Position numbers and translations under genes: made by a program. This document shows positions 53,119-60,987 of a DNA stretch of 64,000 bases, in pieces. The first letter of the stretch is position 1. Each line of letters begins with the position of its first letter. Location of the stretch: contig PAVS01000014.1 in assembly GCA_002713145.1 (NCBI GenBank), positions 248,001-312,000 of the forward strand, in the 5' to 3' direction. This stretch comes from Halobacteriovoraceae bacterium (GTDB lineage Bacteria > Bdellovibrionota > Bacteriovoracia > Bacteriovoracales > Bacteriovoracaceae). A model generated the notes under the pieces. It was not told the origin of the DNA. It saw nothing but the letters and a program-made list of their open reading frames with translations, and did not search any database.

Positions 53119-53853
53119 TTCTTTATGACCTTGTTTGACTTGCTCCCAGCAGGCCCTTGCAAACTCGTCTTCATTACTAAATTCAGTTGGGTTAAGTGAA
53201 GCATGAAAAATGATTCCTAGCTTAGATCCAGGAATAATAAGACCATGTTGAACCAAATCTTTTGTTCCCGCAATACTTATGGGAAAAACAGGTATTTTTT
53301 GGTTATAGGCATAACGGATAAGTGCTGCTTTGATATTCTTAAAATCTCTCGGAATACCATCTTTGCTACGGGTGCCTTCTGGATAATATTGCAGATGTTT
53401 AAATCCTTCTTTGAGTCTTCTGGCTGCAATCATAAAAACTTTTTTTCTAGAACTTCCTTTTGCTCTATCAACGAGAATAGCTCCACTGGCATAACAGCAA
53501 ATCCCAAAAATAGGAATATAGACCAATGATTTTTTCATGATGGGGGGGATGATAAATGTACTAAAGATCAGAGGTATATCGGCAAAGCTTTGGTGATTAG
53601 CAATGTATAACCCTTGAGGGATGAGGGCTTTTTTTGACTGCTCATCTCTATAATCAAACTTAGTGATACGGGCTAGAGAAATCCAACGTAATGTGAGTGA
53701 GAAATAGAGTCTCCAGCAAGGAGCTGTCATCTTGAGCCTTCTGTACTGAGAAAAAGGGAGGGCCACAATTGAGACGGGTAAGATGAGTGTTAAAAAACTA
53801 AGGGCAATTCCGATGTAAATAAATGGCTGGAGTAAGACGGCAAGAACGATCAT
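53101..53853 (-). CDS. plsC: 1-acyl-glycerol-3-phosphate acyltransferase (PlsC family)
   Basis: A 250-residue membrane-associated acyltransferase. NHQSFAD near residue 86 is the HxxxxD catalytic motif, and YPEGTRS near 157 is the glycerol-phosphate-binding motif. The N-terminus has about 30 hydrophobic residues. It makes phosphatidic acid or acylates a related lysolipid. Its ATG overlaps the M14 peptidase stop. Confidence 0.88.
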   Translation of the reverse strand: MIVLAVLLQPFIYIGIALSFLTLILPVSIVALPFSQYRRLKMTAPCWRLYFSLTLRWISLARITKFDYRDEQSKKALIPQGLYIANHQSFADIPLIFSTFIIPPIMKKSLVYIPIFGICCYASGAILVDRAKGSSRKKVFMIAARRLKEGFKHLQYYPEGTRSKDGIPRDFKNIKAALIRYAYNQKIPVFPISIAGTKDLVQHGLIIPGSKLGIIFHASLNPTEFSNEDEFARACWEQVKQGHKELTEIK

Positions 53854-54536
53854 TGAATTTTTTTAGCAAGCAATTCACTTTGAATTAAACTTTTAAGCCC
53901 TTCTTCATTTTCTTCCCAGATATTTTGGAGAGATTTTTCATCACTTAAAGGAGGACATTCAAAAGTGAGAACCGGAGCCTGATATTTTTCAGGTGCATAG
54001 GTTCCCAGAGAGCCTGGAGTGGGGTACCCAATATCAGCTGCAATAGGATATTCGTTATAACTTGATAAATACTCTGCAACATCTTTTGCATTGTCATTAT
54101 AATTTAAAACCGGCTTCCACGAATGAAAAGAAATAATAAAGCTCGGTGGATATTTTTGAAAAAGCTGCTCTAGAAAGGCATTTTCTGGTTCACTCAAAGG
54201 CTTAGGCCCAGGGTTATACTTAGGCTTTTTGAATTCACTTGACCAATTTTCCGTTGGGTAGTTGCGGTTCAAGTCTACAGCATGAGCATTCACTCTTGAC
54301 TCACTCCTGTAACCATCCGGGTTAAGAATAGGGATAACAATGATAGGTAAATCTTTGAGGGCATGATCTTCTTTCAGCCAGGAGAAGAGTTTTTTTAAAA
54401 CATAAACCCCTTCCACTTCATCTCCATGAGTTCCCGCGATAAGATAGAGAAATTTTTTAGCATTAATATCAGATTTATAAGCTTCAATAGTGTTTCCTTC
54501 CACACTGCTACCAGCTTTCAGAGACGTAAAAATCAT
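53850..54536 (-). CDS. M14-family zinc carboxypeptidase/peptide amidase
   Basis: The 228-residue protein has the zinc set AGTHGDEVEG (His-x-x-Glu) near residue 34, LNPDGYRSESRVNAHAVDLNRNYP near 72 (substrate-binding Asn-Arg), FHSW near 141 (third ligand) and a TFECPP catalytic Glu near 195. Without a signal peptide and at this size it is closest to MpaA, which cleaves diaminopimelate from murein tripeptide during wall recycling. The substrate is inferred. It overlaps both neighbours by 4 bp. Confidence 0.8.
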   Translation of the reverse strand: MIFTSLKAGSSVEGNTIEAYKSDINAKKFLYLIAGTHGDEVEGVYVLKKLFSWLKEDHALKDLPIIVIPILNPDGYRSESRVNAHAVDLNRNYPTENWSSEFKKPKYNPGPKPLSEPENAFLEQLFQKYPPSFIISFHSWKPVLNYNDNAKDVAEYLSSYNEYPIAADIGYPTPGSLGTYAPEKYQAPVLTFECPPLSDEKSLQNIWEENEEGLKSLIQSELLAKKIQ

Positions 54537-55030
54537 GACTTTGCCTCATGGTAATACACAGCACTTTGCCCTGGAGTTTCTTCAACCTCAACTTCTAAAG
54601 ATTTAAAACTAAAATTAAATCGCTCCATGGTCAGGCGAGTGATTTCAGAACACAAGTAAGCAGCAAGTCTTTCTGCACTGGTGTTTGTGATAGGGAGGAT
54701 TAAGACATCACTTGCAGGAAAACTAAAAAAGGAATTATCTTTCGTTTTAATTTCCATTTGGCTGTCTTTGGTATTGATTTCAATATTAAGATTTTCTCCC
54801 GGTAAAAGCAGTTTGTGATCTAAGGAGTCACATATCTCTCTTACAATGGGTTTGATATCAAGAAAATCAAAAACCATATCAGAGTCACCTATAGGCGCAT
54901 CACCCTTAACCATGACTCGGTAGTTGTGACCATGCAGAGGTTCTCTGGTTCCATCGTCAAATAATAAAAAATGTGAAGAGGCAAAATTAAAGTATTGCTT
55001 ATATACTTTAATGGCGTAATTTAGTTCCAA
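54533..55030 (-). CDS. 6-pyruvoyl-tetrahydropterin synthase family (PTPS-III-like)
   Basis: A 165-residue COG0720 protein. Zinc ligands His20, His33 and His35 are present (LHGHNY), as are SLDHKLLLPG and EVEETPG. QueD proteins have Cys-x-x-x-HGH; here that position is Arg29 and a Glu30-x-x-HGH pattern is seen instead. As I recall, that marks PTPS-III, which replaces FolB in folate synthesis. The start is a TTG with GAGG upstream. Annotation as queD would be a likely error. Confidence 0.78.
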   Translation of the reverse strand: MELNYAIKVYKQYFNFASSHFLLFDDGTREPLHGHNYRVMVKGDAPIGDSDMVFDFLDIKPIVREICDSLDHKLLLPGENLNIEINTKDSQMEIKTKDNSFFSFPASDVLILPITNTSAERLAAYLCSEITRLTMERFNFSFKSLEVEVEETPGQSAVYYHEAKS

Positions 55031-55104
55031 GAGGTACCTCGTTTAAGTTTACTGAAGTCACAGATTATAAAAAATTTAAAATATTGAAAAGAGGTTTTCT
55101 CTAG

Positions 55105-55110
55105 TATAAC
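55105..55110 (+). promoter_or_regulatory. -10 box of rnhA, near-leaderless layout
   Basis: TATAAC lies about 11 bp before the ATG at 55122; the -35 is weak. Transcription would start about 5 nt before the ATG, with no ribosome-binding site. Confidence 0.4.
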
Positions 55111-55121
55111 ATTGTGCGCGT

Positions 55122-55745
55122 ATGTCAAAAAAATCTGCTCAAACATATCTTGCTAAGTTAGCAAAAATGCTCACTTCAGAAACCGCTACTGCTGCCCTTG
55201 ATGTGCTGCGTGAAGAAGCAAAGCAATTGTCTGATGCGGCTGTCAAAGAAAAATCAACCTCAGAGTTTGAAATACCCGAGCAGATTCAAGGTAAAGACCA
55301 CGCTTTTGCTATTTATAGTGATGGGGCCTGTCGAGGGAATCCAGGGCCTGGAAGCTTTGCTTTTATTGTTCAAGATTCAAAAGGGGCGATCTTAAAATCT
55401 AATGCTGTGGCTTTTGAGCAAACCACCAACAACAGAATGGAGCTTATGGGAGCGATAGCTGCTCTCGAAGAATTCTCTGTATCACCAATGCATGAACTCT
55501 ATATTTTTACAGACTCTAAATATATGGTGGATGGCATGAAGTCATGGGTGAGTGGCTGGAAAAAAAGAGGGTGGAAAAAGGCTGATAAAAAAGAGCCTGA
55601 AAACTTAGATCTTTGGAAAAAACTGGATGCTCTTGCAGCGAGTGTGAATGTTTCCTTTCACTGGGTGAAAGGTCACTCTGGTCATCCTCAAAATGAATAT
55701 GTAGATCAACTGGCAAACGAAGTCTTAGATGCCAACGGTTATTAA
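55122..55745 (+). CDS. rnhA: Ribonuclease HI with helical N-terminal extension
   Basis: RNase HI cleaves RNA in RNA-DNA hybrids. The catalytic set is present: YSDGACRGNPGPG (first Asp), RMELMGAIAALEE (Glu), FTDSKYMVDGM (Asp), WVKGHSGHPQNEYVDQLA (His and Asp). The 207 residues include about 60 extra at the N-terminus, predicted helical and not the aromatic-rich hybrid-binding domain of eukaryotic enzymes. The next gene begins inside its last codons. Confidence 0.92.
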   Translation: MSKKSAQTYLAKLAKMLTSETATAALDVLREEAKQLSDAAVKEKSTSEFEIPEQIQGKDHAFAIYSDGACRGNPGPGSFAFIVQDSKGAILKSNAVAFEQTTNNRMELMGAIAALEEFSVSPMHELYIFTDSKYMVDGMKSWVSGWKKRGWKKADKKEPENLDLWKKLDALAASVNVSFHWVKGHSGHPQNEYVDQLANEVLDANGY

Positions 55746-56523
55746 ATCAGTTTTTATTTGTATTTCTTTATGGCATATCAGTGTTCAAGCTTGTGATTTG
55801 AAAGAACCTCTTGTCTCACTTTCCGGACCACTTACCATGGTGCTAGAAGAACTGGATCTCTTGCAGTCTAAAAAGCTTAAAGCCATTTCAACTTTTCATC
55901 CTATAGCAAAAAAAACGAATGCTCGTATGATCGCTGGTGGGGTCTTTTTATCCAATAAAGAATTAGCGACTTTTAAAAACAGTCTTGTTTATTATGATAA
56001 AAGTTTTGAGCTGAAAAAACTCTTTGAGAGCGCTAAGCTTGAAGCCTATTCCATCTCATCTGTTGGAAAAGATAGTTTTGCCTTTAGTTCTGAAGTCATT
56101 AATGTAGTCGCAAGTCTAACTGAGGGATGTGAGGAGAAAGTCTCGCTTCTTAAGAAAAAAATAGGGAAGATTCAAAATTCATTGCTCACTGAATTTAATC
56201 ATAAAAAAATAATTTTTTTTGTAGGTGAAATAACCACAAAATTACCTGAGCTCGTCATGGTTCATGATGGGCCAATGCTTTTTTTAAAAGAGCACGAATT
56301 AGTTAAAACCTATCCCAGTGAGCTGGCTTATGTAAATTGGTCACAACGTGAAATAAAAAAAATGAAAGACTTCCTTCAGATCGGATTAGCCGATGGAAAG
56401 GGCGATAAGCTGGTGAAAGAGCATCTCAAAGAGCAAAAGTGGAACTTGAAATATCGTGGTGTTTTTATACCGGGAATAAGACAAGTTTTCTTTCTTAGAG
56501 ATTTAAGTCGCTTAAGTTTTTAA
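55729..56523 (+). CDS. Periplasmic substrate-binding protein of a small ABC importer
   Basis: A 264-residue exported protein: signal peptide 1-21 (VFICISLWHISVQAC), then a layout fitting TroA/BtuF-type binding proteins, with a long middle helix (about 115-150) between two small lobes. The identity is mostly from position: it is followed directly by an ATPase and a FecCD-type permease. The ligand is unknown; iron-chelate, cobalamin or heme are typical. The ATG lies within the last codons of rnhA, so the genes may be co-translated. Confidence 0.65.
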   Translation: MPTVIKSVFICISLWHISVQACDLKEPLVSLSGPLTMVLEELDLLQSKKLKAISTFHPIAKKTNARMIAGGVFLSNKELATFKNSLVYYDKSFELKKLFESAKLEAYSISSVGKDSFAFSSEVINVVASLTEGCEEKVSLLKKKIGKIQNSLLTEFNHKKIIFFVGEITTKLPELVMVHDGPMLFLKEHELVKTYPSELAYVNWSQREIKKMKDFLQIGLADGKGDKLVKEHLKEQKWNLKYRGVFIPGIRQVFFLRDLSRLSF

Positions 56524-56542
56524 ATGGACAAAGGCCTAGTCA

Positions 56543-57130
56543 ATGCAACTTGAAATTGATTCAACATTCAAAATCAATTCGCTACCCCTAAGAGGTTCGT
56601 TGCAACTTAAGTCAGGAGAATTAACCTTACTCAAGGGGAGTAACGGGATTGGTAAATCAAGCCTTGTTCAAATTCTTAAAAAGGGAAAACAACACTATTT
56701 TAATGATGAAAATGTCGTTTATGTGGATCAAACGGCTCTCAATCCATTAAATGATATCTCCTTGGATGAAGTGATTAAACAGTGGTATAAAAAGAGAGTC
56801 GAAAAACTTGAGCTCTTTGAGACGACATACGAAAAATGTCTACATTTTAGAGAGACACCTCTGAAAGAATTGAGTGGAGGGCAGAACCAACTGGCAAAAA
56901 TTTGCTTAGGTCTTTATTTTTCCGGAGATATATTTGTCCTAGATGAACCCTTTCAGCATTTAGATCAAGCCAATATTCAATATTTATATGAATCATTAGT
57001 CCAATTGAAAAAGCTTAATAAGAAGATATTGATGATAGAGCATCGCTCTGACTTAATTCAAGATATAGTGAACTCGAGTTATATTTTAGTGCAAACCTCA
57101 GATGAGTTAAGGATCCAAAGTGGAAGTTGA
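56543..57130 (+). CDS. ABC transporter ATP-binding protein (short)
   Basis: A 195-residue ATPase with Walker A KGSNGIGKSS near residue 32, signature LSGGQNQLAKI near 107, and Walker B IFVLDEPFQHLD near 128. It is shorter than usual FecE/BtuD proteins (about 250), having lost parts of the N-terminal strands and C-terminal region, but all catalytic motifs remain. It overlaps the permease start by 11 bp. Confidence 0.85.
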   Translation: MQLEIDSTFKINSLPLRGSLQLKSGELTLLKGSNGIGKSSLVQILKKGKQHYFNDENVVYVDQTALNPLNDISLDEVIKQWYKKRVEKLELFETTYEKCLHFRETPLKELSGGQNQLAKICLGLYFSGDIFVLDEPFQHLDQANIQYLYESLVQLKKLNKKILMIEHRSDLIQDIVNSSYILVQTSDELRIQSGS

Positions 57131-57986
57131 CATCATTCGTCTATTGTTTGTTTTTCTGGGAGGATACTTTCTTTGTCTTAGTGGCAGCTTAAGTCAGCTC
57201 ATCACAAATAATGGAATTGCTTCCCCTTCTACTTTAGGGATGGATGGGATGGCGGTTTTGACCATTATTATCGCACAGTTTGCTGTAAAAATGTTTGGAT
57301 TTGATGTGAGCTTAGGGACTCTTTCCTTTCTACTTTTTAGTGCCTTTATTGGAATTCTTTACTTCGCAACGAGAAAAACAAAAAACGCTGAGGGAAATGT
57401 TTGGCAGTTTATGGAGATGAAGAAAGTCATTATATTGGGGCTGGCTTTTAATTTATTTGTGGGGGCGATATTCTCTGTCATTCAATTTTTATTTATGTCT
57501 CTTAACTTCGATTTTCCAACAGGGATATGGTTTGGAAATTTTAAACAGTTTCAAACCTATTGGATTATTTTTTATCTCGTTGGGCTCTTTTGTTGTGCTG
57601 GCTTTGTTTTTAAACATGCTCATCAACTTAGCCTGCTTAATTTAGGTAAGAGTTTTGCGTTGGGGAGGGGGACAGATCTCACAGAAATCCAAAGAAGAAG
57701 TTTATTTTTATCTTTGTTTCTCACTGGCCTTGTTATTTGTTTTTTTGGGGTGTTCTCGTTTCTAGGGTTGATATTTCCTCATATCTTGAGGTCAATGAAA
57801 ATCTTTCGCTCCCATATGCAATGGGAAATCTTTTATGGCCCTATCATTGCGGGAGTTATCTTAATGGTTTTTGATACATTTTGTTATAATTTTACTTTCT
57901 ATGGAGCAGAGCTACCAGTGGGGATGACGTCTAGCATTATTGGCGCTTTCTTTCTGATCATTCTAGTATTGCGACAAAAAGTCTAA
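57120..57986 (+). CDS. FecCD/BtuC-type ABC permease
   Basis: A 288-residue membrane protein with about eight to nine helices. LSGSLSQLITNNGIASPSTLGMDG near residue 20 matches the FecCD signature (gaxxQxxxrNPLAxPxxLGxxxG). SFLGLIFPHILRSMK near 218 is the ATPase-coupling GLxxPHxxR motif. These permeases import iron-siderophores, heme or cobalamin. The start is a GTG. It is shorter than the typical 330 residues. Confidence 0.82.
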   Translation: MEVDIIRLLFVFLGGYFLCLSGSLSQLITNNGIASPSTLGMDGMAVLTIIIAQFAVKMFGFDVSLGTLSFLLFSAFIGILYFATRKTKNAEGNVWQFMEMKKVIILGLAFNLFVGAIFSVIQFLFMSLNFDFPTGIWFGNFKQFQTYWIIFYLVGLFCCAGFVFKHAHQLSLLNLGKSFALGRGTDLTEIQRRSLFLSLFLTGLVICFFGVFSFLGLIFPHILRSMKIFRSHMQWEIFYGPIIAGVILMVFDTFCYNFTFYGAELPVGMTSSIIGAFFLIILVLRQKV

Positions 57987-58043
57987 GTCCTTAAATTGCT
58001 TGGCAAAGTGTGTGAAAGAACTTATCGTTTTAAGTACTTGTTT

Positions 58044-58049
58044 TATAAA
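58044..58049 (+). promoter_or_regulatory. Promoter region of the FKBP lipoprotein
   Basis: TATAAA at 58044-58049 lies 16 bp after a TTATCG -35-like box (58022-58027). An AAAGGA ribosome site lies before the ATG at 58067. Confidence 0.45.
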
Positions 58050-58066
58050 TAAAAAAGGATAAACAA

Positions 58067-58810
58067 ATGAAAAATTTACTTTTTGGTATGCTAGCTCTTT
58101 TATTGTTAGCTTCTTGTATGGATAAAGGTCCTGAGGCGACTAAGCTTTCATCAGAAGATGATAAAACTTTTTATGCGATGGGATTTATGTTGGGTGCAAA
58201 CCTTCAAAGATTAAATCTTAACGATCAAGAAATGAAAGCCCTTTATAAAGGTATTGTTCATTCTGCGAAAGGAAAAAAAGCAGATGTTGATATGGCCATT
58301 TATCAGCCAAAGATTCAGCAAATGTTTAAAAGCAGAATGGATCAAGTAGCTAAGAAACAAAAAGAAGGCGGACAAAAATTTATTGACGACTATCTTAAGA
58401 AAAACCCTGAAGCTAAAAAGACTGAGTCTGGTTTAGTTATTCATACGATCAAAGAAGGAACGGGAGCTCAGCCTAAAGAAACTGATACAGTAGAAGTTCA
58501 TTATCATGGAACTCTTACTGACGGAACTGTATTCGATTCTTCTGTTGATAGAGGGAAGAAGATTTCATTTCCACTTAACAGAGTTATCAAGGGGTGGACC
58601 GAAGGTCTGCAACAAGTTAAAGAGGGTGGTAAGGTTAAGCTTGTTATTCCTAGTGAGCTTGCCTATGGTGAAAACGGAGCCCCTCCAAAAATTCCTGGTG
58701 GAGCAACTTTAGTATTTGAAGTTGAGTTGTTTAAAGTGAATCCAGAGGCAGATGATAGCGCAGATGCAGAAGGTGCAAAGTCTGAGTCTGATGATGGGCA
58801 CGACCACTAA
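58067..58810 (+). CDS. FKBP-type peptidyl-prolyl isomerase, lipoprotein (Mip/FkpA-like)
   Basis: A 247-residue lipoprotein with lipobox LLASC. Residues about 25-110 are the FKBP_N dimerisation helices (YAMGFMLGANLQRLN). Residues about 120-225 are the FKBP domain (VEVHYHGTLTDGTVFDSS, IKGWTEGLQQVKEGG, IPSELAYG). The tail is acidic and His-rich (DDGHDH). It helps fold envelope proteins. A strong terminator follows, so it is a single-gene unit. Confidence 0.92.
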   Translation: MKNLLFGMLALLLLASCMDKGPEATKLSSEDDKTFYAMGFMLGANLQRLNLNDQEMKALYKGIVHSAKGKKADVDMAIYQPKIQQMFKSRMDQVAKKQKEGGQKFIDDYLKKNPEAKKTESGLVIHTIKEGTGAQPKETDTVEVHYHGTLTDGTVFDSSVDRGKKISFPLNRVIKGWTEGLQQVKEGGKVKLVIPSELAYGENGAPPKIPGGATLVFEVELFKVNPEADDSADAEGAKSESDDGHDH

Positions 58811-58841
58811 AATTTTTTATTTTTAATTTCATTTATATATG

Positions 58842-58867
58842 GCCCAGTATTTTACTGGGCTTTTTTT
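58842..58867. terminator. Terminator between fkpA-like gene and pdxH
   Basis: A perfect 8-bp stem GCCCAGTA/TACTGGGC with a TTT loop and seven T residues follows the FKBP gene. The convergent pdxH ends at its far edge, so it may serve both strands, though the minus-strand side has only a short T run. Confidence 0.88.
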
Positions 58868-59492
58868 ATGGGCCTAGCCTTGTGATGAGCCAGCTGTTTT
58901 TACTTTGAGTGTATTGAAAACGATCATGAAATCGATTAGGTCTACCTTGCCAGAATTCAAATTGAGTTGGAGTCAGATCGAAGCCACCCCAATGAGTTGG
59001 GCATACTAATTCTTTATCACCCTCCAGTAATGTTTGATATTGCTCGATGAGATCTTCTCTCGATATTTTATGACTTTGAGGTGAAATAATAGCACTGGCC
59101 TTTGACTCTCTGGAGCGAGAGTTAAAGTATTCTTCAGACTCTAATCTTGAACATTTATGAACAAAACCATTGATTCTGACTTGTCTATCAAACTCTTTCC
59201 AATAAAAAAGAAGACTGGCTTTATTATTATGGGTAAAATCTCTCCCTTTTTTGCTGAGATAATTAGTGTAGAAGCGAAAGCCAGCGTCACCAAAAGACTT
59301 GATAAGGACAGTTCTTGAGTCTGGCATACCTTGCTCATCACAGCTGGATAAAAAAGCGGCATTAGGATAACTCACTTCCGCTTTTAGAATTTGTTCCATC
59401 CACTTTTTAAATTGCTCTAATGGATCAGAGTGAAGATCATCTTGTTTAAGTTCATCTTGTAAATATTCAAGTTTTATTTCTTCTAAATTCAC
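58866..59492 (-). CDS. pdxH: Pyridoxamine 5'-phosphate oxidase
   Basis: PdxH oxidises PNP or PMP to PLP using FMN. The 208-residue protein has DSRTVLIKSFGDAGFRFYTNY near residue 57, LLFYWKEFDRQVRINGFV near 93, and the C-terminal family pattern EFWQGRPNRFHDR near 178. Length is normal. The upstream gene ends 5 bp before its start region. Confidence 0.95.
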   Translation of the reverse strand: MNLEEIKLEYLQDELKQDDLHSDPLEQFKKWMEQILKAEVSYPNAAFLSSCDEQGMPDSRTVLIKSFGDAGFRFYTNYLSKKGRDFTHNNKASLLFYWKEFDRQVRINGFVHKCSRLESEEYFNSRSRESKASAIISPQSHKISREDLIEQYQTLLEGDKELVCPTHWGGFDLTPTQFEFWQGRPNRFHDRFQYTQSKNSWLITRLGP

Positions 59493-59496
59493 TTTT

Positions 59497-60354
59497 TTAT
59501 TCTCTTATCTTAGTTATGCCACCGTTTTCTATTTCAATTTGAATTTCGATAGCTCCTTGAGCAGCACTTGTTTCAAACTCATCACTAAAGCCTTGACCAA
59601 TATCGAATGAATACTGGTAGAGCAGTTCGGTATTTTCTTTAATTCCTACATTTCCGTTTTCTAAATAAACGCTAATGTCGTTTTCGACTTCTATCAAATT
59701 AATCGTAGCGGCCTGGGCATTTAAGCTCAGTTTTCCTGCAGCAGGGACTTCGATACGACAGGAACCATTAAGCTTGGAGAAATCAAAGGTGATACTTTGG
59801 TCTTTTTTAATGAGCTTTGGTCCTGGGGCTGTCTCCATTTGGCATTTAAGGGAGAGCTCCTCATTGGAGCTGGGATGAATATCAATTTTACCTGAGTTTA
59901 AGTTTAAAATGACTTCATCAATCTCTGATGTGAGTGGCATTCTGGATTGAAATTCGTTTTGATACTTTGATTTTTCAAAGTGATAAGTTTCACCAATTTT
60001 AAATTTTCCAGCTTCTCCATCTATATCGATCAGGCCTCCAAGAATGACAATTTTTTGCTTTTCTTCATCAATCTGAAAAAGAGGAGTAAATTTCCAAACC
60101 AAAAATCCTATAAAGATAAGGAAAAGGGCGAACATGACGACAAAAGTTTTAAGCATCAGCTTAAAGCATCCCGTATTATTCTGATGAGGGAAGGGAGGAA
60201 AACCATGTTCCCGGCGTTTTTGCTCGGCCACCTGCATTGGGTTGTCACCAGTAATATCTTCAGCAATAAGTTCACTGAGTATTCTGTTCCTATCAACTAA
60301 ACTGAGATCAATGAGATAGATCTCGACTTTTTTTAAAAATGCGTCTTTATCCAT
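59497..60354 (-). CDS. Membrane protein with HAAS-like and DUF4097-like domains
   Basis: A 285-residue protein. Residues 1-50 resemble the HAAS/DUF1700 helical module (FLKKVEIYLIDLSLVDRNRILSEL), often found on Firmicute membrane regulators. One membrane helix spans about 70-92. The exported rest alternates short strands (VILNLNSGKIDIHPSSNEEL), like DUF4097 beta-helix putative adhesins. The function is unknown; envelope-stress sensing has been suggested for related layouts. Confidence 0.65.
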   Translation of the reverse strand: MDKDAFLKKVEIYLIDLSLVDRNRILSELIAEDITGDNPMQVAEQKRREHGFPPFPHQNNTGCFKLMLKTFVVMFALFLIFIGFLVWKFTPLFQIDEEKQKIVILGGLIDIDGEAGKFKIGETYHFEKSKYQNEFQSRMPLTSEIDEVILNLNSGKIDIHPSSNEELSLKCQMETAPGPKLIKKDQSITFDFSKLNGSCRIEVPAAGKLSLNAQAATINLIEVENDISVYLENGNVGIKENTELLYQYSFDIGQGFSDEFETSAAQGAIEIQIEIENGGITKIRE

Positions 60355-60429
60355 TACTTAAACCTGAGTGTTTTGCTTTGGGTACATTATGCCGGTCCCA
60401 AGACTCAAAGGCCAGAAAGTAGGAAAATT

Positions 60430-60456
60430 TTAAGTGCTCTAAAATTCAACCGATAA
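60430..60456 (+). promoter_or_regulatory. Sigma-28-like promoter of the PilZ gene
   Basis: TTAA at 60430-60433, 15 bp, then ACCGATAA at 60449-60456 (7/8 to GCCGATAA). The layout is the same as at flagellin 1 (TTAA-N15-GTCGATAA). It lies 31 bp before the PilZ ATG. Confidence 0.65.
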
Positions 60457-60487
60457 GGATGGTAGTATTGTAATGCGAGGAGTTAGC

Positions 60488-60943
60488 ATGTCTAAAGTTA
60501 TTGATTTCCAACAAAAAAGAAAAGACTCGATTGAGAAGAGAAAAAGAAACTTTGAGAGGGTTTTGTTTTCTGAGTTTTTAGGCTCATATGCTGAAATAGA
60601 TGAAAATGGAACGAAGTATTTAGTAACGATGGTCGATATTTCTCAAGAGGGTTGTCTGTTTCAAGTTCCTTTTCATAAAGATGCGCAGACTCACTTTAAG
60701 CAAAAAGATGATGTCACAGTACGTATATACTTCACAAAAGACGACTTTTTACCCCTCGTGGTCAATCTTAAGCATATTAACGAATATGTGGACGAAAAAG
60801 GTGATGCCTTCCTTCGCTTTGGGGGAGAGTTTGACAAAAGTCTTCCTAGCTTCAAAGCTTTTCAACCTTTTATTGATTTTATTTACAAGTTCGCAGAATT
60901 CTCATGTATAGATAAAGGCGAATCTAAGGTTTATTTCCTTTAA
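60488..60943 (+). CDS. PilZ-domain protein, possible c-di-GMP receptor
   Basis: About 151 residues. The c-di-GMP motifs are RNFER (RxxxR) near residue 20 and DISQEG (DxSxxG) near 47, then a beta-barrel. There is no YcgR-type N-terminal domain. The ATG at 60488 has GAGGAG 6 nt upstream, better than the ATG at 60473. With a sigma-28-like promoter it is a good candidate for a motility brake or adaptor. Confidence 0.82.
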   Translation: MSKVIDFQQKRKDSIEKRKRNFERVLFSEFLGSYAEIDENGTKYLVTMVDISQEGCLFQVPFHKDAQTHFKQKDDVTVRIYFTKDDFLPLVVNLKHINEYVDEKGDAFLRFGGEFDKSLPSFKAFQPFIDFIYKFAEFSCIDKGESKVYFL

Positions 60944-60987
60944 ACAATAATTTAAATTTTGAATATTCTAAGCTAGGATACTCTTCT

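Noticed and set aside
57457..57645. 62-codon hydrophobic frame inside the FecCD permease
   Set aside because: A frame-shifted shadow of a membrane-protein gene, hydrophobic because of T-rich codons.
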